NCBI GenBank assembly: GCA_015059495.1
Contig: SVAI01000001.1
Span: forward strand, 861,811 to 925,810
From: Bacillota bacterium
GTDB taxonomy: Bacteria > Bacillota_I > Bacilli_A > RF39 > UBA660
DNA: 64,000 nt
Direction of reading: 5' to 3'
In this document: positions 1-6,867 of the stretch, piece by piece
How positions within the stretch are numbered: position 1 is the stretch's first letter
Layout of the letters: each line of letters begins with the position of its first letter
Translations under genes and position numbers: made by a program
The notes under the pieces: generated by a model
The model's input: only the letters and a program-made list of their open reading frames with translations
Told to the model about the DNA's origin: nothing
Database searches by the model: none

Positions 1-360
1 TATCATTTGTTCATCAAAAGTAACCAAATCTTCTAAAGTAACAGACGTAACATTACCACCATAATCTAACCATACATCATCTAAAGAATAAAATGTTTTA
101 TTGTACTTTAATCGTTTAGATGCATTATACATCATAAATTCATGATTACCCGCTATATACTCTATTTTAAAACCTATATTATTAGTTATTCTCTTATATA
201 CATCAAGTAACATTTCACCTGATCCAAAACCTCTATCAATTAAATCTCCATTAATATATAAGGTAACATTATCATTATTATCCACATTATTTAAATAGTT
301 AACTATTGAATAATAAACCTTATCACTACCATGTAAATCGCTTACTATAAACTGTCTCAT
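1..360 (-). CDS. Metallophosphoesterase, calcineurin-like (3' end outside window)
   Basis: Only the N-terminal ~120 residues are in the window; the gene runs off the left edge. The start ATG (358-360) follows an AAGGAG ribosome binding site. The translation carries the ordered metallophosphoesterase motifs: SDLHG near residue 8, GDLIDRG near residue 46 and GNHEF near residue 75. In this family these bind the two catalytic metal ions. The spacing is that of PPP-type serine/threonine phosphatases and diadenosine-tetraphosphatase (ApaH/PrpE)-like enzymes. The substrate cannot be decided from this fragment. It lies downstream of the rplS terminator and is probably a separate unit. Confidence 0.85.
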   Translation of the reverse strand, partial: MRQFIVSDLHGSDKVYYSIVNYLNNVDNNDNVTLYINGDLIDRGFGSGEMLLDVYKRITNNIGFKIEYIAGNHEFMMYNASKRLKYNKTFYSLDDVWLDYGGNVTSVTLEDLVTFDEQMI

Positions 361-395
361 ACAATCTCCTTGGGAATAACATTATACCACAAAAA

Positions 396-418
396 AAATT
401 AAGGTCAAACCTTAATTT
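396..418 (-). terminator. Intrinsic terminator of rplS
   Basis: A 9-bp perfect stem with a 5-nt loop is followed on the minus strand by eight T. The rplS stop codon TAA (412-414) lies inside the stem. Confidence 0.9.
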
Positions 419-753
419 CTTTCTTTAATCTTAACGTCTTTTTTCATTCCTCTTACGAAGTGTAATTTAGCACGTCTAACCATACCTTTTTTAACTACTT
501 CGATTGAATCGATAGTTGGAGCGTTTACAGGGAATACTCTTTCAACACCAATACCATAAGATTTCTTTCTTACAGTAAATGTTTCTGAAACACTTCCACC
601 CTTTCTTTCAATAACGATACCTTCGAATGCTTGGATTCTTTCTTTTTTACCTTCTTTTACCCAAACATTAACCTTAACAGTATCACCTACACGAAACTCT
701 GGAATGTCTTTTCTAACTTGTTTAGCGTTAATCTTATCAACTAAATTAGCCAT
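412..753 (-). CDS. rplS: 50S ribosomal protein L19
   Basis: This is ribosomal protein L19, at the 30S/50S interface of the large subunit. The 113-residue product has the usual family length, with the N-terminal region [12 protein letters not shown] and the conserved [10 protein letters not shown] and [10 protein letters not shown] blocks. An AAGGAGAT ribosome binding site precedes the ATG. It is a monocistronic unit: its own promoter and a candidate leader lie upstream and a strong terminator closes it. In many Bacilli rplS follows trmD; here the upstream neighbours are two unrelated small proteins. Confidence 0.98.
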   Translation of the reverse strand: MANLVDKINAKQVRKDIPEFRVGDTVKVNVWVKEGKKERIQAFEGIVIERKGGSVSETFTVRKKSYGIGVERVFPVNAPTIDSIEVVKKGMVRRAKLHFVRGMKKDVKIKERN

Positions 754-846
754 TTAAAAGATCTCCTTTCTCAATAATATATATCACTTAAAATCATTAC
801 TAATATGTAAGCGGATTTTCTACAAGAAATAATAATTTCTCGAAGC
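754..846 (-). ncRNA. Candidate L19 leader (rplS 5' UTR)
   Basis: About 90 nt lie between the predicted transcription start and the rplS ribosome binding site. They contain a small hairpin (AGAAAT/ATTTCT) and a GCTTC...GCTTAC segment. Many low-GC Gram-positives carry an L19 leader at this position, so the location fits. I cannot confirm the family structure by eye. Confidence 0.35.
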
Positions 847-852
847 ACTAAT

Positions 853-881
853 ATTTTAACAAATATAAAGAAAAATAGCAA
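853..881 (-). promoter_or_regulatory. Promoter of rplS
   Basis: -35 TTGCTA (876-881), 17-bp spacer, -10 TAAAAT (853-858). The -35 box lies in the 3' arm of the terminator hairpin of the preceding gene. Confidence 0.75.
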
Positions 882-896
882 GTACTTTTGCTATTT
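873..896 (-). terminator. Terminator of the 891-1733 operon
   Basis: A 9-bp perfect stem (AAATAGCAA/TTGCTATTT) with a 6-nt loop and a T-rich tail. The TAG stop (891-893) is in the stem, and the other arm supplies the rplS -35 box. Confidence 0.85.
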
Positions 897-1139
897 TGTT
901 CTAACAGTTTCTATATTATTATAAGTATTATGATTTTCACACATAGCTTCTTTAACCATATTATCTAAATTTCTTTGACATCTTGCTATATCTAATTTAA
1001 CTTTAGTAATTTTTAATCTATTTTCTTCACTATCTTCTCTTAACTCTAAATCAGCTTTAGTGTTATTTAGATAATTTAAATGATTAATAACTGCTTGAAT
1101 ATCTTTAAATTTTTTAACTAGCTTTTCTCTTTCTTCCAT
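891..1139 (-). CDS. Small charged coiled-coil-like protein, unknown function
   Basis: I do not recognise this 82-residue protein. It is soluble, helical in character and rich in K, E, N and D, with no signal peptide or membrane segment. AAGGGTGA precedes the ATG. It sits 12 bp downstream of the 1152-1733 membrane protein gene, shares its promoter and ends in a terminator. The pair is probably co-expressed, and the small protein may act with its membrane-bound neighbour. Confidence 0.7.
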   Translation of the reverse strand: MEEREKLVKKFKDIQAVINHLNYLNNTKADLELREDSEENRLKITKVKLDIARCQRNLDNMVKEAMCENHNTYNNIETVRTK

Positions 1140-1151
1140 TTATATTCACCC

Positions 1152-1733
1152 TTAATTTACTAATTGTCTAATACTAGGTTGTTTAACACATAAGAAATTT
1201 TCATTCTCAGCTTCATCTAATATTTCAATAGTATTTTTTAACTTTTGAATTTCCTCACTAGTATAAATAATATCACTATCAATTAAATTTAAACTTTGAT
1301 TGATTAATTCAATTTTATCTTCATTAATTTGATTAATTGTCTCTTTTTCAGCAATTTCTTTACCATACTTTTTTTGTATAACGTAATCGGCAATTTTATG
1401 ACTATAAGCAAGAGGTAAAGTAAAGATTACTGAAAGTGCAACATAAAACCTTGGATCAGAAATTAATGCATTTAGAGTCTCGTTTTTAACATTAAATCTA
1501 TCACATATAAACGCAAGTCCAAAGCAGAATAACACTGAAACAGCTGAAGCACCTTTAACATCTATTTCAGTCATTTTTTTCTTTTCTTCATAAATCTTTA
1601 AATTATAAATATTCTTTAATAATTCATCTTTATATCTTTGATAATCTTCTCTACTCATTACTAAATGTTGCATAGAATCATGATATTTTTTTAGCTTCAC
1701 TTTTATGAGACTTATTTTGTCTTCTTCAGTCAT
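1152..1733 (-). CDS. Membrane protein with two hydrophobic segments and flanking coiled coils, unknown
   Basis: I do not recognise the family of this 193-residue protein. The first ~55 residues are strongly charged and helical. Two hydrophobic segments follow (about residues 62-78 and 92-110, the latter containing VALSVIFTLPLAYS). A second charged, helical region (about 120-180) completes a hairpin-like membrane protein with both coiled-coil arms on the same side. GAGGGGGC is the ribosome binding site. A good promoter lies directly upstream, and the recA terminator ends just before it. First gene of a two-gene operon. Confidence 0.75.
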   Translation of the reverse strand: MTEEDKISLIKVKLKKYHDSMQHLVMSREDYQRYKDELLKNIYNLKIYEEKKKMTEIDVKGASAVSVLFCFGLAFICDRFNVKNETLNALISDPRFYVALSVIFTLPLAYSHKIADYVIQKKYGKEIAEKETINQINEDKIELINQSLNLIDSDIIYTSEEIQKLKNTIEILDEAENENFLCVKQPSIRQLVN

Positions 1734-1760
1734 AATAATGCCCCCTCTAAATTGGTTATT

Positions 1761-1789
1761 ATTTTACAAAAATTGATATACAAAGTCAA
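1761..1789 (-). promoter_or_regulatory. Promoter of the 1733-891 operon
   Basis: -35 TTGACT (1784-1789), 17-bp spacer, -10 TAAAAT (1761-1766). The -35 box begins right after the T-tract of the recA terminator. Confidence 0.75.
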
Positions 1790-1792
1790 GAA

Positions 1793-1817
1793 AAATAAGG
1801 CATACTATGCCTTATTT
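1793..1817 (-). terminator. Terminator of recA
   Basis: An 11-bp stem with a 3-nt loop followed by TTTTTC. The recA stop codon (1812-1814) is inside the stem. Confidence 0.9.
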
Positions 1818-2816
1818 AAAATCATAATGATCTCTAACTTTTTTAGTTAATTCATCAAATAAATCTCTGTTTTCTTTAAGGTATTCTTTAACGTTTTCTC
1901 TACCTTGTCCAATCTTCTCTCCATTATATGCATACCATGCACCTGATTTTTCTAAGATATTTAAATCAGTAGCGATATCAATAATTTCTCCTTCTCTAGA
2001 AATTCCTTCACCATACATAATATCAACAGCAGCACTCTTGAATGGAGGAGCTACTTTATTCTTAACAACTTTAATATTAGTTCTATTACCAATAATTTTA
2101 TCACCTTGCTTTATAGCTTCTCCTCTTCTAATATCCATTCTAATAGATGCATAGAATTTTAAAGCTCTACCACCAGTAGTAGTTTCAGGATTACCAAACA
2201 TAACTCCTACTTTTTCTCTTAATTGGTTAATAAATATAGCAGTTGTCTTAGTTTTATTAATTGTACCAGATAATTTTCTTAATGCTTGAGACATTAATCT
2301 TGCTTGAAGACCTACATGGCTATCTCCCATTTCACCTTCAATTTCAGCTTTAGGTACTAATGCTGCAACACTATCGATTACAACAATACTTACTGCTTCT
2401 GAACGAACTAAAGCTTCACATATTTCTAATGCTTGTTCTCCAGTATCTGGTTGAGATAATAATAATTCATCTATTTTAACACCTAAATTTTTAGCATAAA
2501 CAGGGTCTAAAGCATGTTCTGCATCAATAAATGCTGCTCTACCACCATTTCTTTGCACTTCAGCTATTGCTGATAAAGCAAATGTTGTTTTACCACTAGA
2601 TTCAGGTCCATATATTTCAATAATTCTTCCCTTAGGATAACCACCAACACCTAGAGCTATATCAAGTGATAAAGATCCTGATGAAATTGTTTCAATATTT
2701 AAATGATCATCACTACCAAGTCTCATGATAGCACCTTTACCAAATTGTTTTTCTATATCTGCTAGTACTTGTTCCAACGCCTTATCTTTATCTTTTACTT
2801 CCTCACTCTTTTTCAT
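1812..2816 (-). CDS. recA: Recombinase RecA
   Basis: RecA is the DNA strand-exchange ATPase of homologous recombination and the co-protease of the SOS response. The 334-residue product is close to the family length. The Walker A motif GPESSGKT is at residues 70-77. The Walker B region [14 protein letters not shown], the [16 protein letters not shown] loop and the [10 protein letters not shown] segment follow in order. The C-terminal tail is short. An AGGAGG ribosome binding site precedes the ATG and a promoter with consensus spacing lies just upstream. I see no LexA-type operator in that promoter. Confidence 0.99.
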   Translation of the reverse strand: MKKSEEVKDKDKALEQVLADIEKQFGKGAIMRLGSDDHLNIETISSGSLSLDIALGVGGYPKGRIIEIYGPESSGKTTFALSAIAEVQRNGGRAAFIDAEHALDPVYAKNLGVKIDELLLSQPDTGEQALEICEALVRSEAVSIVVIDSVAALVPKAEIEGEMGDSHVGLQARLMSQALRKLSGTINKTKTTAIFINQLREKVGVMFGNPETTTGGRALKFYASIRMDIRRGEAIKQGDKIIGNRTNIKVVKNKVAPPFKSAAVDIMYGEGISREGEIIDIATDLNILEKSGAWYAYNGEKIGQGRENVKEYLKENRDLFDELTKKVRDHYDFK

Positions 2817-2833
2817 AGTTTCCTCCTATAAAT

Positions 2834-2862
2834 ATTGTATACTATTCATTTATTTTATTCAA
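2834..2862 (-). promoter_or_regulatory. Promoter of recA
   Basis: -35 TTGAAT (2857-2862), 17-bp spacer, -10 TACAAT (2834-2839). The predicted 5' UTR is very short. No CGAAC-type SOS box is seen nearby. Confidence 0.65.
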
Positions 2863-2943
2863 TACCTTTTCAATTAAGAGAATTAACTCCCTCACTTATA
2901 TATATTATAGGTATATATCAAATTTCCTTTATTTTTATAAAAA

Positions 2944-2968
2944 AAACATACTATTTAACAGTATGTTT
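2944..2968 (-). terminator. Terminator of the 2951-3301 gene
   Basis: An 8-bp stem (AAACATAC/GTATGTTT) followed by T residues. The TAG stop at 2951-2953 is at the start of the second arm. Confidence 0.85.
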
Positions 2969-3301
2969 AAAATACTTATCATGTATTTGTTTATAATTAG
3001 TATCTCCTACTTCTTCAACATGATTAGGAGTACCAAAATTAGTATCTTCTAAAGAATATAATAATTTACCAGTCTTAATTAGATTTTGAGATTTATAATC
3101 ATCATTACTAAAAGTACCAACACTATCAAATATTTCTTTATTTATTTCATATAATGTATAAAACATTCCATCAGCATTACCTAAAAAAGTTTCACCATAA
3201 TATAAATTATTTTCTTCATCAAATACACAAGTCCAATTACTAGAATTCTCCTTAGTTCCTCTACCATTTTTATAAGTACAATTTGAAATTTTATAAGTCA
3301 T
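2951..3301 (-). CDS. Hypothetical protein, 116 aa
   Basis: I do not recognise this protein. It is soluble, acidic to neutral, and rich in N, Y and aromatic residues, with no signal peptide or membrane segment. Phrases such as SNWTCVFDEENNLYYGETF suggest a small beta-sheet domain. AAAGGTGTG precedes the ATG. It has its own promoter (3322-3349) and its own terminator, so it is a monocistronic gene between recA and the infC operon. Confidence 0.65.
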   Translation of the reverse strand: MTYKISNCTYKNGRGTKENSSNWTCVFDEENNLYYGETFLGNADGMFYTLYEINKEIFDSVGTFSNDDYKSQNLIKTGKLLYSLEDTNFGTPNHVEEVGDTNYKQIHDKYFKHTVK

Positions 3302-3321
3302 AAGTTCACACCTTTAACGAT

Positions 3322-3349
3322 ATTATACATGATATTTATAAAATTGCAA
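3322..3349 (-). promoter_or_regulatory. Promoter of the 2951-3301 gene
   Basis: -35 TTGCAA (3344-3349), 16-bp spacer, -10 TATAAT (3322-3327), directly after the rplT terminator. Confidence 0.7.
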
Positions 3350-3351
3350 AT

Positions 3352-3381
3352 AAAAAAGTACTAATTACTTAGCACTTTTTT
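3352..3381 (-). terminator. Terminator of the infC-rpmI-rplT operon
   Basis: A 13-bp stem with one G-U pair, a 4-nt loop and a run of T. The rplT stop TAA (3365-3367) is in the loop, so the last lysine codons form one arm. Confidence 0.85.
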
Positions 3382-3871
3382 TAGTTGTAGTTGCTTTTTT
3401 AGCAGTAGTAGTTTTCTTAGCTGTAGTTTTAGTTGTAGTAGCTTTTTTAGCTGGAGCCTTAGTTTCAGCTTTAACTTCTACTTTCTTTTCAACTTTAGCA
3501 GCTTTAACTACTTTACCATCATTAGCATCTTTAGCAATCTTAACGATATTAGCGAATGCTTTTTCATCACTGATAGCTAATTCAGCTAACATTTTTCTAT
3601 TCATTTCAATACCAGCTTTATTTAAACCAGCAATAAATTTAGAATATGAAATTTCATTTTCTCTACAAGCAGCGTTAATTCTTGTAATCCATAGTTTTCT
3701 AAAGTTTCTCTTGTTTTGTCTTCTATCTCTAAAAGCATACTTTCCAGAATGCATTACTTGTTCTTGAGCAGTCTTAAATAATCTATGTTTAGAACCAAAA
3801 TATCCTTTAGCTTCTTTTAAAACTTTTCTTCTTCTGTTTTTAGAAACAGTTCCACCTTTAACTCTTGCCAT
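3365..3871 (-). CDS. rplT: 50S ribosomal protein L20 with long basic C-terminal tail
   Basis: L20 is a large-subunit assembly protein; in Bacilli it also represses its own operon by binding the leader. Residues 1-116 are a complete L20 ([19 protein letters not shown] at the N-terminus, [20 protein letters not shown] later). The family normally ends near residue 118, but here about 50 residues follow. They are made of K, A and T in repeats such as [10 protein letters not shown], resembling histone-H1-like tails. The tail is in frame with a normal stop, and a frameshift is unlikely. Last gene of the infC operon, 18 bp after rpmI. Confidence 0.97.
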   Translation of the reverse strand: MARVKGGTVSKNRRRKVLKEAKGYFGSKHRLFKTAQEQVMHSGKYAFRDRRQNKRNFRKLWITRINAACRENEISYSKFIAGLNKAGIEMNRKMLAELAISDEKAFANIVKIAKDANDGKVVKAAKVEKKVEVKAETKAPAKKATTTKTTAKKTTTAKKATTTKKSAK

Positions 3872-3889
3872 ACTTTATACCTCCTATAA

Positions 3890-4087
3890 TTAGATAACAG
3901 ATTTAATTCTGCTAGCCATTCCTTTACTTAATGTTCCCTTATTTCTTCTTTGTCTAACGCTCTTTGATGAATCTTTTGCAGTTTTGTGGTTACCATTACC
4001 TTTCTTATAAGTAACTGTACCATTCTTTTTAACTTTTAAAACTTTTGCACTTGCTTTATGTGTTTTTTGTTTAGCACCTTTTGCCAT
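3890..4087 (-). CDS. rpmI: 50S ribosomal protein L35
   Basis: A 65-residue, very basic protein with the L35 pattern (KQKTHKASAKVLKVKKNGTV, then RQRRNKGTLSKGMASRIKS). It is a component of the large subunit. It sits between infC and rplT in the conserved order, with 16-18 bp gaps and an AAGGAAG ribosome binding site, and is controlled by the shared leader. Confidence 0.97.
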   Translation of the reverse strand: MAKGAKQKTHKASAKVLKVKKNGTVTYKKGNGNHKTAKDSSKSVRQRRNKGTLSKGMASRIKSVI

Positions 4088-4103
4088 AATTATACTTCCT
4101 TTC

Positions 4104-4634
4104 TTATTTGTTTTTTGGAGCTAGTAGCATAGACATAACTCTACCATTCATATTTGGTTTTTCTTCTATTTCTGCTACATCACTTAATTCATTAGCAAAC
4201 TTTGTTAATACTTCTTTACCTTGATCAATATAAGCCATTTGTCTACCTTTAAATCTTAAAGTAGCTTTAATTTTATGACCCTTATTTAAATAATCAAGAG
4301 CATTTTTCTTTCTTGTGTTAAAGTCTCCAATATCCATATTAACAGATAAACGATATTCTTTAACTTCCTTATTTGATTCTCTTTGTTTCTTTTGTTGCTC
4401 TTTCATTTTCTTTTGCTTTTCATAACGATATTTATTGTAGTCCATAATCTTACCAACAGGAACATTACCAGAATCGCTCATTAAAACTAAGTCTAACCCA
4501 GCAAAGTTAGATATAGTTAAAGCATCTTGTAACTTTTTAACTCCCATTTGTTCTCCATTAGGACCAATTACCATTAACTCAGGCACATTGATTTCTTCGT
4601 TGATTAGAGAACCACCATTCTTATTGTTTGCTAT
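4104..4634 (-). CDS. infC: Translation initiation factor IF-3, probable AUA start
   Basis: IF-3 keeps the 30S subunit free and checks the start codon. The N-terminal INEEI motif, the basic linker (KKMKEQQKKQRESNKEVKE) and the C-terminal domain (DYLNKGHKIKATLRFKGRQM) are all present. An ATG exists at 4647-4649, but it is part of the sequence TATGGAGGTG, which is the ribosome binding site itself. Six bases after GGAGGTG lies an ATA codon (4632-4634), giving MANNKNGGSLINEEI. Rare AUU/AUC/AUA starts are known for infC and allow self-regulation, so I prefer ATA (176 residues). Confidence 0.9.
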   Translation of the reverse strand: MANNKNGGSLINEEINVPELMVIGPNGEQMGVKKLQDALTISNFAGLDLVLMSDSGNVPVGKIMDYNKYRYEKQKKMKEQQKKQRESNKEVKEYRLSVNMDIGDFNTRKKNALDYLNKGHKIKATLRFKGRQMAYIDQGKEVLTKFANELSDVAEIEEKPNMNGRVMSMLLAPKNK

Positions 4635-4659
4635 AACAAACACCTCCATACAATTAAAT

Positions 4660-4784
4660 AAGGTAGATACATAGTATCCACCTTTAAAGCCTTAATAATT
4701 ATAATGTTTATATTATATTGTCTTTGGCATTAAACCTATTACCCATTTGGCAATCAGGTGAATTTGTGGATACAAATTTCTTTC
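4660..4784 (-). ncRNA. L20-type leader with attenuator of the infC operon
   Basis: This is the 5' UTR between the promoter and infC. An 11-bp terminator stem (4660-4684, one G-U pair) is followed by a T-rich tail just before the infC ribosome binding site. Its first arm (GTGGATAC at 4674-4681, minus strand) can instead pair perfectly with GTATCCAC at 4766-4773 further upstream. The two pairings are mutually exclusive, which is the layout of the Bacilli L20 leader in which L20 binding favours termination. The conserved central part of the family was not checked. Confidence 0.8.
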
Positions 4785-4805
4785 CTTCTTTAAATAACAA
4801 TATAA

Positions 4806-4833
4806 ATTATATCAAAAAATCCCTATTTGTCAA
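4806..4833 (-). promoter_or_regulatory. Promoter of the infC-rpmI-rplT operon
   Basis: Perfect consensus hexamers: -35 TTGACA (4828-4833), 16-bp spacer, -10 TATAAT (4806-4811). The -35 box overlaps the last codons of the upstream gene. Confidence 0.9.
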
Positions 4834-5212
4834 GTATTTTATCATTCTTTTCTATTTTCTTCTTTAATCCCCTACCATATATTTCATATAATGAATAAAT
4901 AAGGGCAAATAATAGTGCAAAACTAATAGCAAGCTTAATACCCATATGAAAATCAGTAACATCAAGTGTTGTTGATACAAAAGCCATAATAAATGCATCA
5001 ATTATAGACATATGAAAGTTTAAAGTTCTAAGATTAATCTTATCTTCACTAATATTAAACTTCTTTAGTATATATAAATCCATACTAGTCATCTTAGCAC
5101 TTTTCTTCTTTTTCTTTCTATCAAAACTAATAACATAATAATGAACTAAAAAGATAACAAAGAATACTATTAAAAAGAATATTACTTCACCAAGTACACT
5201 TAATATATCCAT
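4823..5212 (-). CDS. Small three-segment membrane protein, unknown function
   Basis: About 129 residues. The N-terminal hydrophobic segment (about 5-27) is followed by a very basic patch (RKKKKKSAK). Two more hydrophobic segments lie at about 65-78 and 87-106, before a C-terminal YEIYGRGLKKK stretch. Similar small proteins of unknown function occur in Firmicutes. The start is ATG at 5210-5212. An earlier in-frame GTG lies inside the AGGTGAT ribosome binding site. The end of the gene carries the -35 box of the infC promoter. Confidence 0.75.
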   Translation of the reverse strand: MDILSVLGEVIFFLIVFFVIFLVHYYVISFDRKKKKKSAKMTSMDLYILKKFNISEDKINLRTLNFHMSIIDAFIMAFVSTTLDVTDFHMGIKLAISFALLFALIYSLYEIYGRGLKKKIEKNDKILDK

Positions 5213-5249
5213 AATTATCACCTATAAAATATTATATCATAAAAATAAA

Positions 5250-5275
5250 AAAAGATAAGTTATTACTTATCTTTT
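5250..5275 (-). terminator. Terminator of the 5267-5974 gene
   Basis: An 11-bp stem (AAAAGATAAGT/ACTTATCTTTT), 4-nt loop and T-tract; the stop codon (5267-5269) is in the stem. Confidence 0.9.
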
Positions 5276-5974
5276 AATACTATATTCTTCGTTTTGAATT
5301 TGATTTAATCCAACATTTTCCTTTTTAGAAGAATCAACAATTGAAGATTGTTGTACAACTCTAACTGGTTGTGGTAGAGGAATATCACTTATACTAGGCA
5401 TTTCTTGAGCCATAGTTTTTTCCTCTTCTTCTTTAATTGGTAATGTATCAGGACTAACAAATACTGGTGATGTTGGAGCTTCAGTATTAACTGGAGTTTC
5501 TATTCTTTCATCATCATTAGTTTCTTTTTGATATTCTTTTAATAAAGTAGTAGCAATTTCATCTAAATCATTTTCTGCTCTTTCAAGTTCAATTGAAGCA
5601 ACTTCTTCATTTTCAACTTTAATTTCAGATAAATCTTCTTTTATTTCTTCAGGAGCATCAATTGCAACGCTTTCAAAGTTATCTTTTTCTGGAACTACAT
5701 TATTAATTATATCTTCTTTAGGTGCTTCATATACTTTTGGTTTTTCTTCTTCTTTAATTTCAAAATCTTCTTCTGCAGTAGTTTCAATATTAGCATTATA
5801 TTTAGTGAAATCTTCAGGGTTCTCAACGATTTCTACAACACTTTGTTTAGACTTCTTAGCATCCCTTAAAGCAAGTATTAAAACAACGATAAAAAGAACT
5901 GTTAAAATACCTACAATAGTAAATAAAATTGGAGCAAATAACTCGTTACTATATAACTTTTCAATAAATTCCAT
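5267..5974 (-). CDS. Single-pass membrane protein with long acidic low-complexity tail
   Basis: 235 residues, family not recognised. One membrane segment (about 14-37, ILFTIVGILTVLFIVVLILAL) is followed by a basic stop-transfer patch (RDAKKSKQ). About 190 residues rich in E, D, P and V then follow, looking disordered, as in a cytoplasmic scaffold or adaptor. There are no catalytic motifs. It has its own promoter downstream of mutM and its own terminator. The acidic composition resembles that of the 50215-51354 protein, though I see no clear homology. Confidence 0.7.
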   Translation of the reverse strand: MEFIEKLYSNELFAPILFTIVGILTVLFIVVLILALRDAKKSKQSVVEIVENPEDFTKYNANIETTAEEDFEIKEEEKPKVYEAPKEDIINNVVPEKDNFESVAIDAPEEIKEDLSEIKVENEEVASIELERAENDLDEIATTLLKEYQKETNDDERIETPVNTEAPTSPVFVSPDTLPIKEEEEKTMAQEMPSISDIPLPQPVRVVQQSSIVDSSKKENVGLNQIQNEEYSIKR

Positions 5975-6011
5975 AAGATAACCACCTTTTTACTTTATTA
6001 TTCTTATAAAA

Positions 6012-6040
6012 ATATTATCATAAAATAAGTGTAAAATCAA
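6012..6040 (-). promoter_or_regulatory. Promoter of the 5267-5974 gene
   Basis: -35 TTGATT (6035-6040), 17-bp spacer, -10 TAATAT (6012-6017), immediately after the mutM stop codon and inside a weak hairpin (AAGTGT/ACACTT). Confidence 0.65.
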
Positions 6041-6043
6041 TTA

Positions 6044-6859
6044 TTATTTTTGACACTTAGGACAGTAGTATGTACTTCTACCACCTACTTTAATTCGTTT
6101 AATAATACTATTACATATCTTACATGGTTCATTTTCTCTTTTATGAACCATTAAATAGTCTTGATAATGTCCTATTACATTAAGTGATGATGTATAACTA
6201 CGTATAGTAGTTCCACCACTTTCAATTGCTTTATTAATAATATATGCTGAAGATTTTATAATACTGCTTGCTTCTTCACTAGTTATATCACATCCTCTTT
6301 TTAAAGGATTAATTTTACTTCTAAATAATACTTCATCAGCATATATATTACCTAATCCAGCAATAATACTTTGATCAAGTAATATTGTTTTAATAGGTAA
6401 TCTTTTATTTTTAAACTTAGATAATAAATAATCTATAGATATATTCTTATCACCAACATCATATCCTAATTTATTTAATTCACTAAATTTATTTAAATCA
6501 TTCTTTTTTAATAAACACATAATACCAAACTTTCTTACATCATGATATCTTAAAGTACTATTATCATTAAATGTAATAATTATATGTTCATGTTTAACTA
6601 TTTCTTCATCTTTATCTTTAGTAAAAAATTTACCTTCCATTCTTAAATGAGATATTAAATAATAATCTTGTGTTTCAAATAATAAATATTTACCCTTACG
6701 TTTAATATCTATAAATGATTGACTAATTAAATTATTTAGTTTCAAAGATGATTTACCTATCATCTTTGAATAAATAATATTAACATCTACTATTTTTTTA
6801 TTTAATATTCTTTTCTTTAAAACATTTCTTACTGTTTCAACCTCAGCCATTTCAGGCAT
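6044..6859 (-). CDS. mutM: Formamidopyrimidine-DNA glycosylase (Fpg/MutM)
   Basis: Base-excision repair enzyme that removes 8-oxoguanine and formamidopyrimidines and cuts the abasic site. The N-terminus MPEMAEVETV supplies the catalytic Pro2 and Glu3; the family consensus is PELPEVETV. The KRKGKYLLF lysine loop, the LDQSIIAGLGNIYADE helix-two-turn-helix and a C-terminal zinc finger (CKIC...YYCPKC) are all present. At 271 residues it is full length. It starts 8 bp after polA stops, so it forms a polA-mutM repair operon. GGTGG lies upstream of the ATG. Confidence 0.97.
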   Translation of the reverse strand: MPEMAEVETVRNVLKKRILNKKIVDVNIIYSKMIGKSSLKLNNLISQSFIDIKRKGKYLLFETQDYYLISHLRMEGKFFTKDKDEEIVKHEHIIITFNDNSTLRYHDVRKFGIMCLLKKNDLNKFSELNKLGYDVGDKNISIDYLLSKFKNKRLPIKTILLDQSIIAGLGNIYADEVLFRSKINPLKRGCDITSEEASSIIKSSAYIINKAIESGGTTIRSYTSSLNVIGHYQDYLMVHKRENEPCKICNSIIKRIKVGGRSTYYCPKCQK

Positions 6860-6867
6860 AAAACCAC

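Noticed and set aside
2817..2950. LexA/SOS operator before recA
   Set aside because: No sequence close to CGAACATATGTTCG or its variants; only a promoter is visible.
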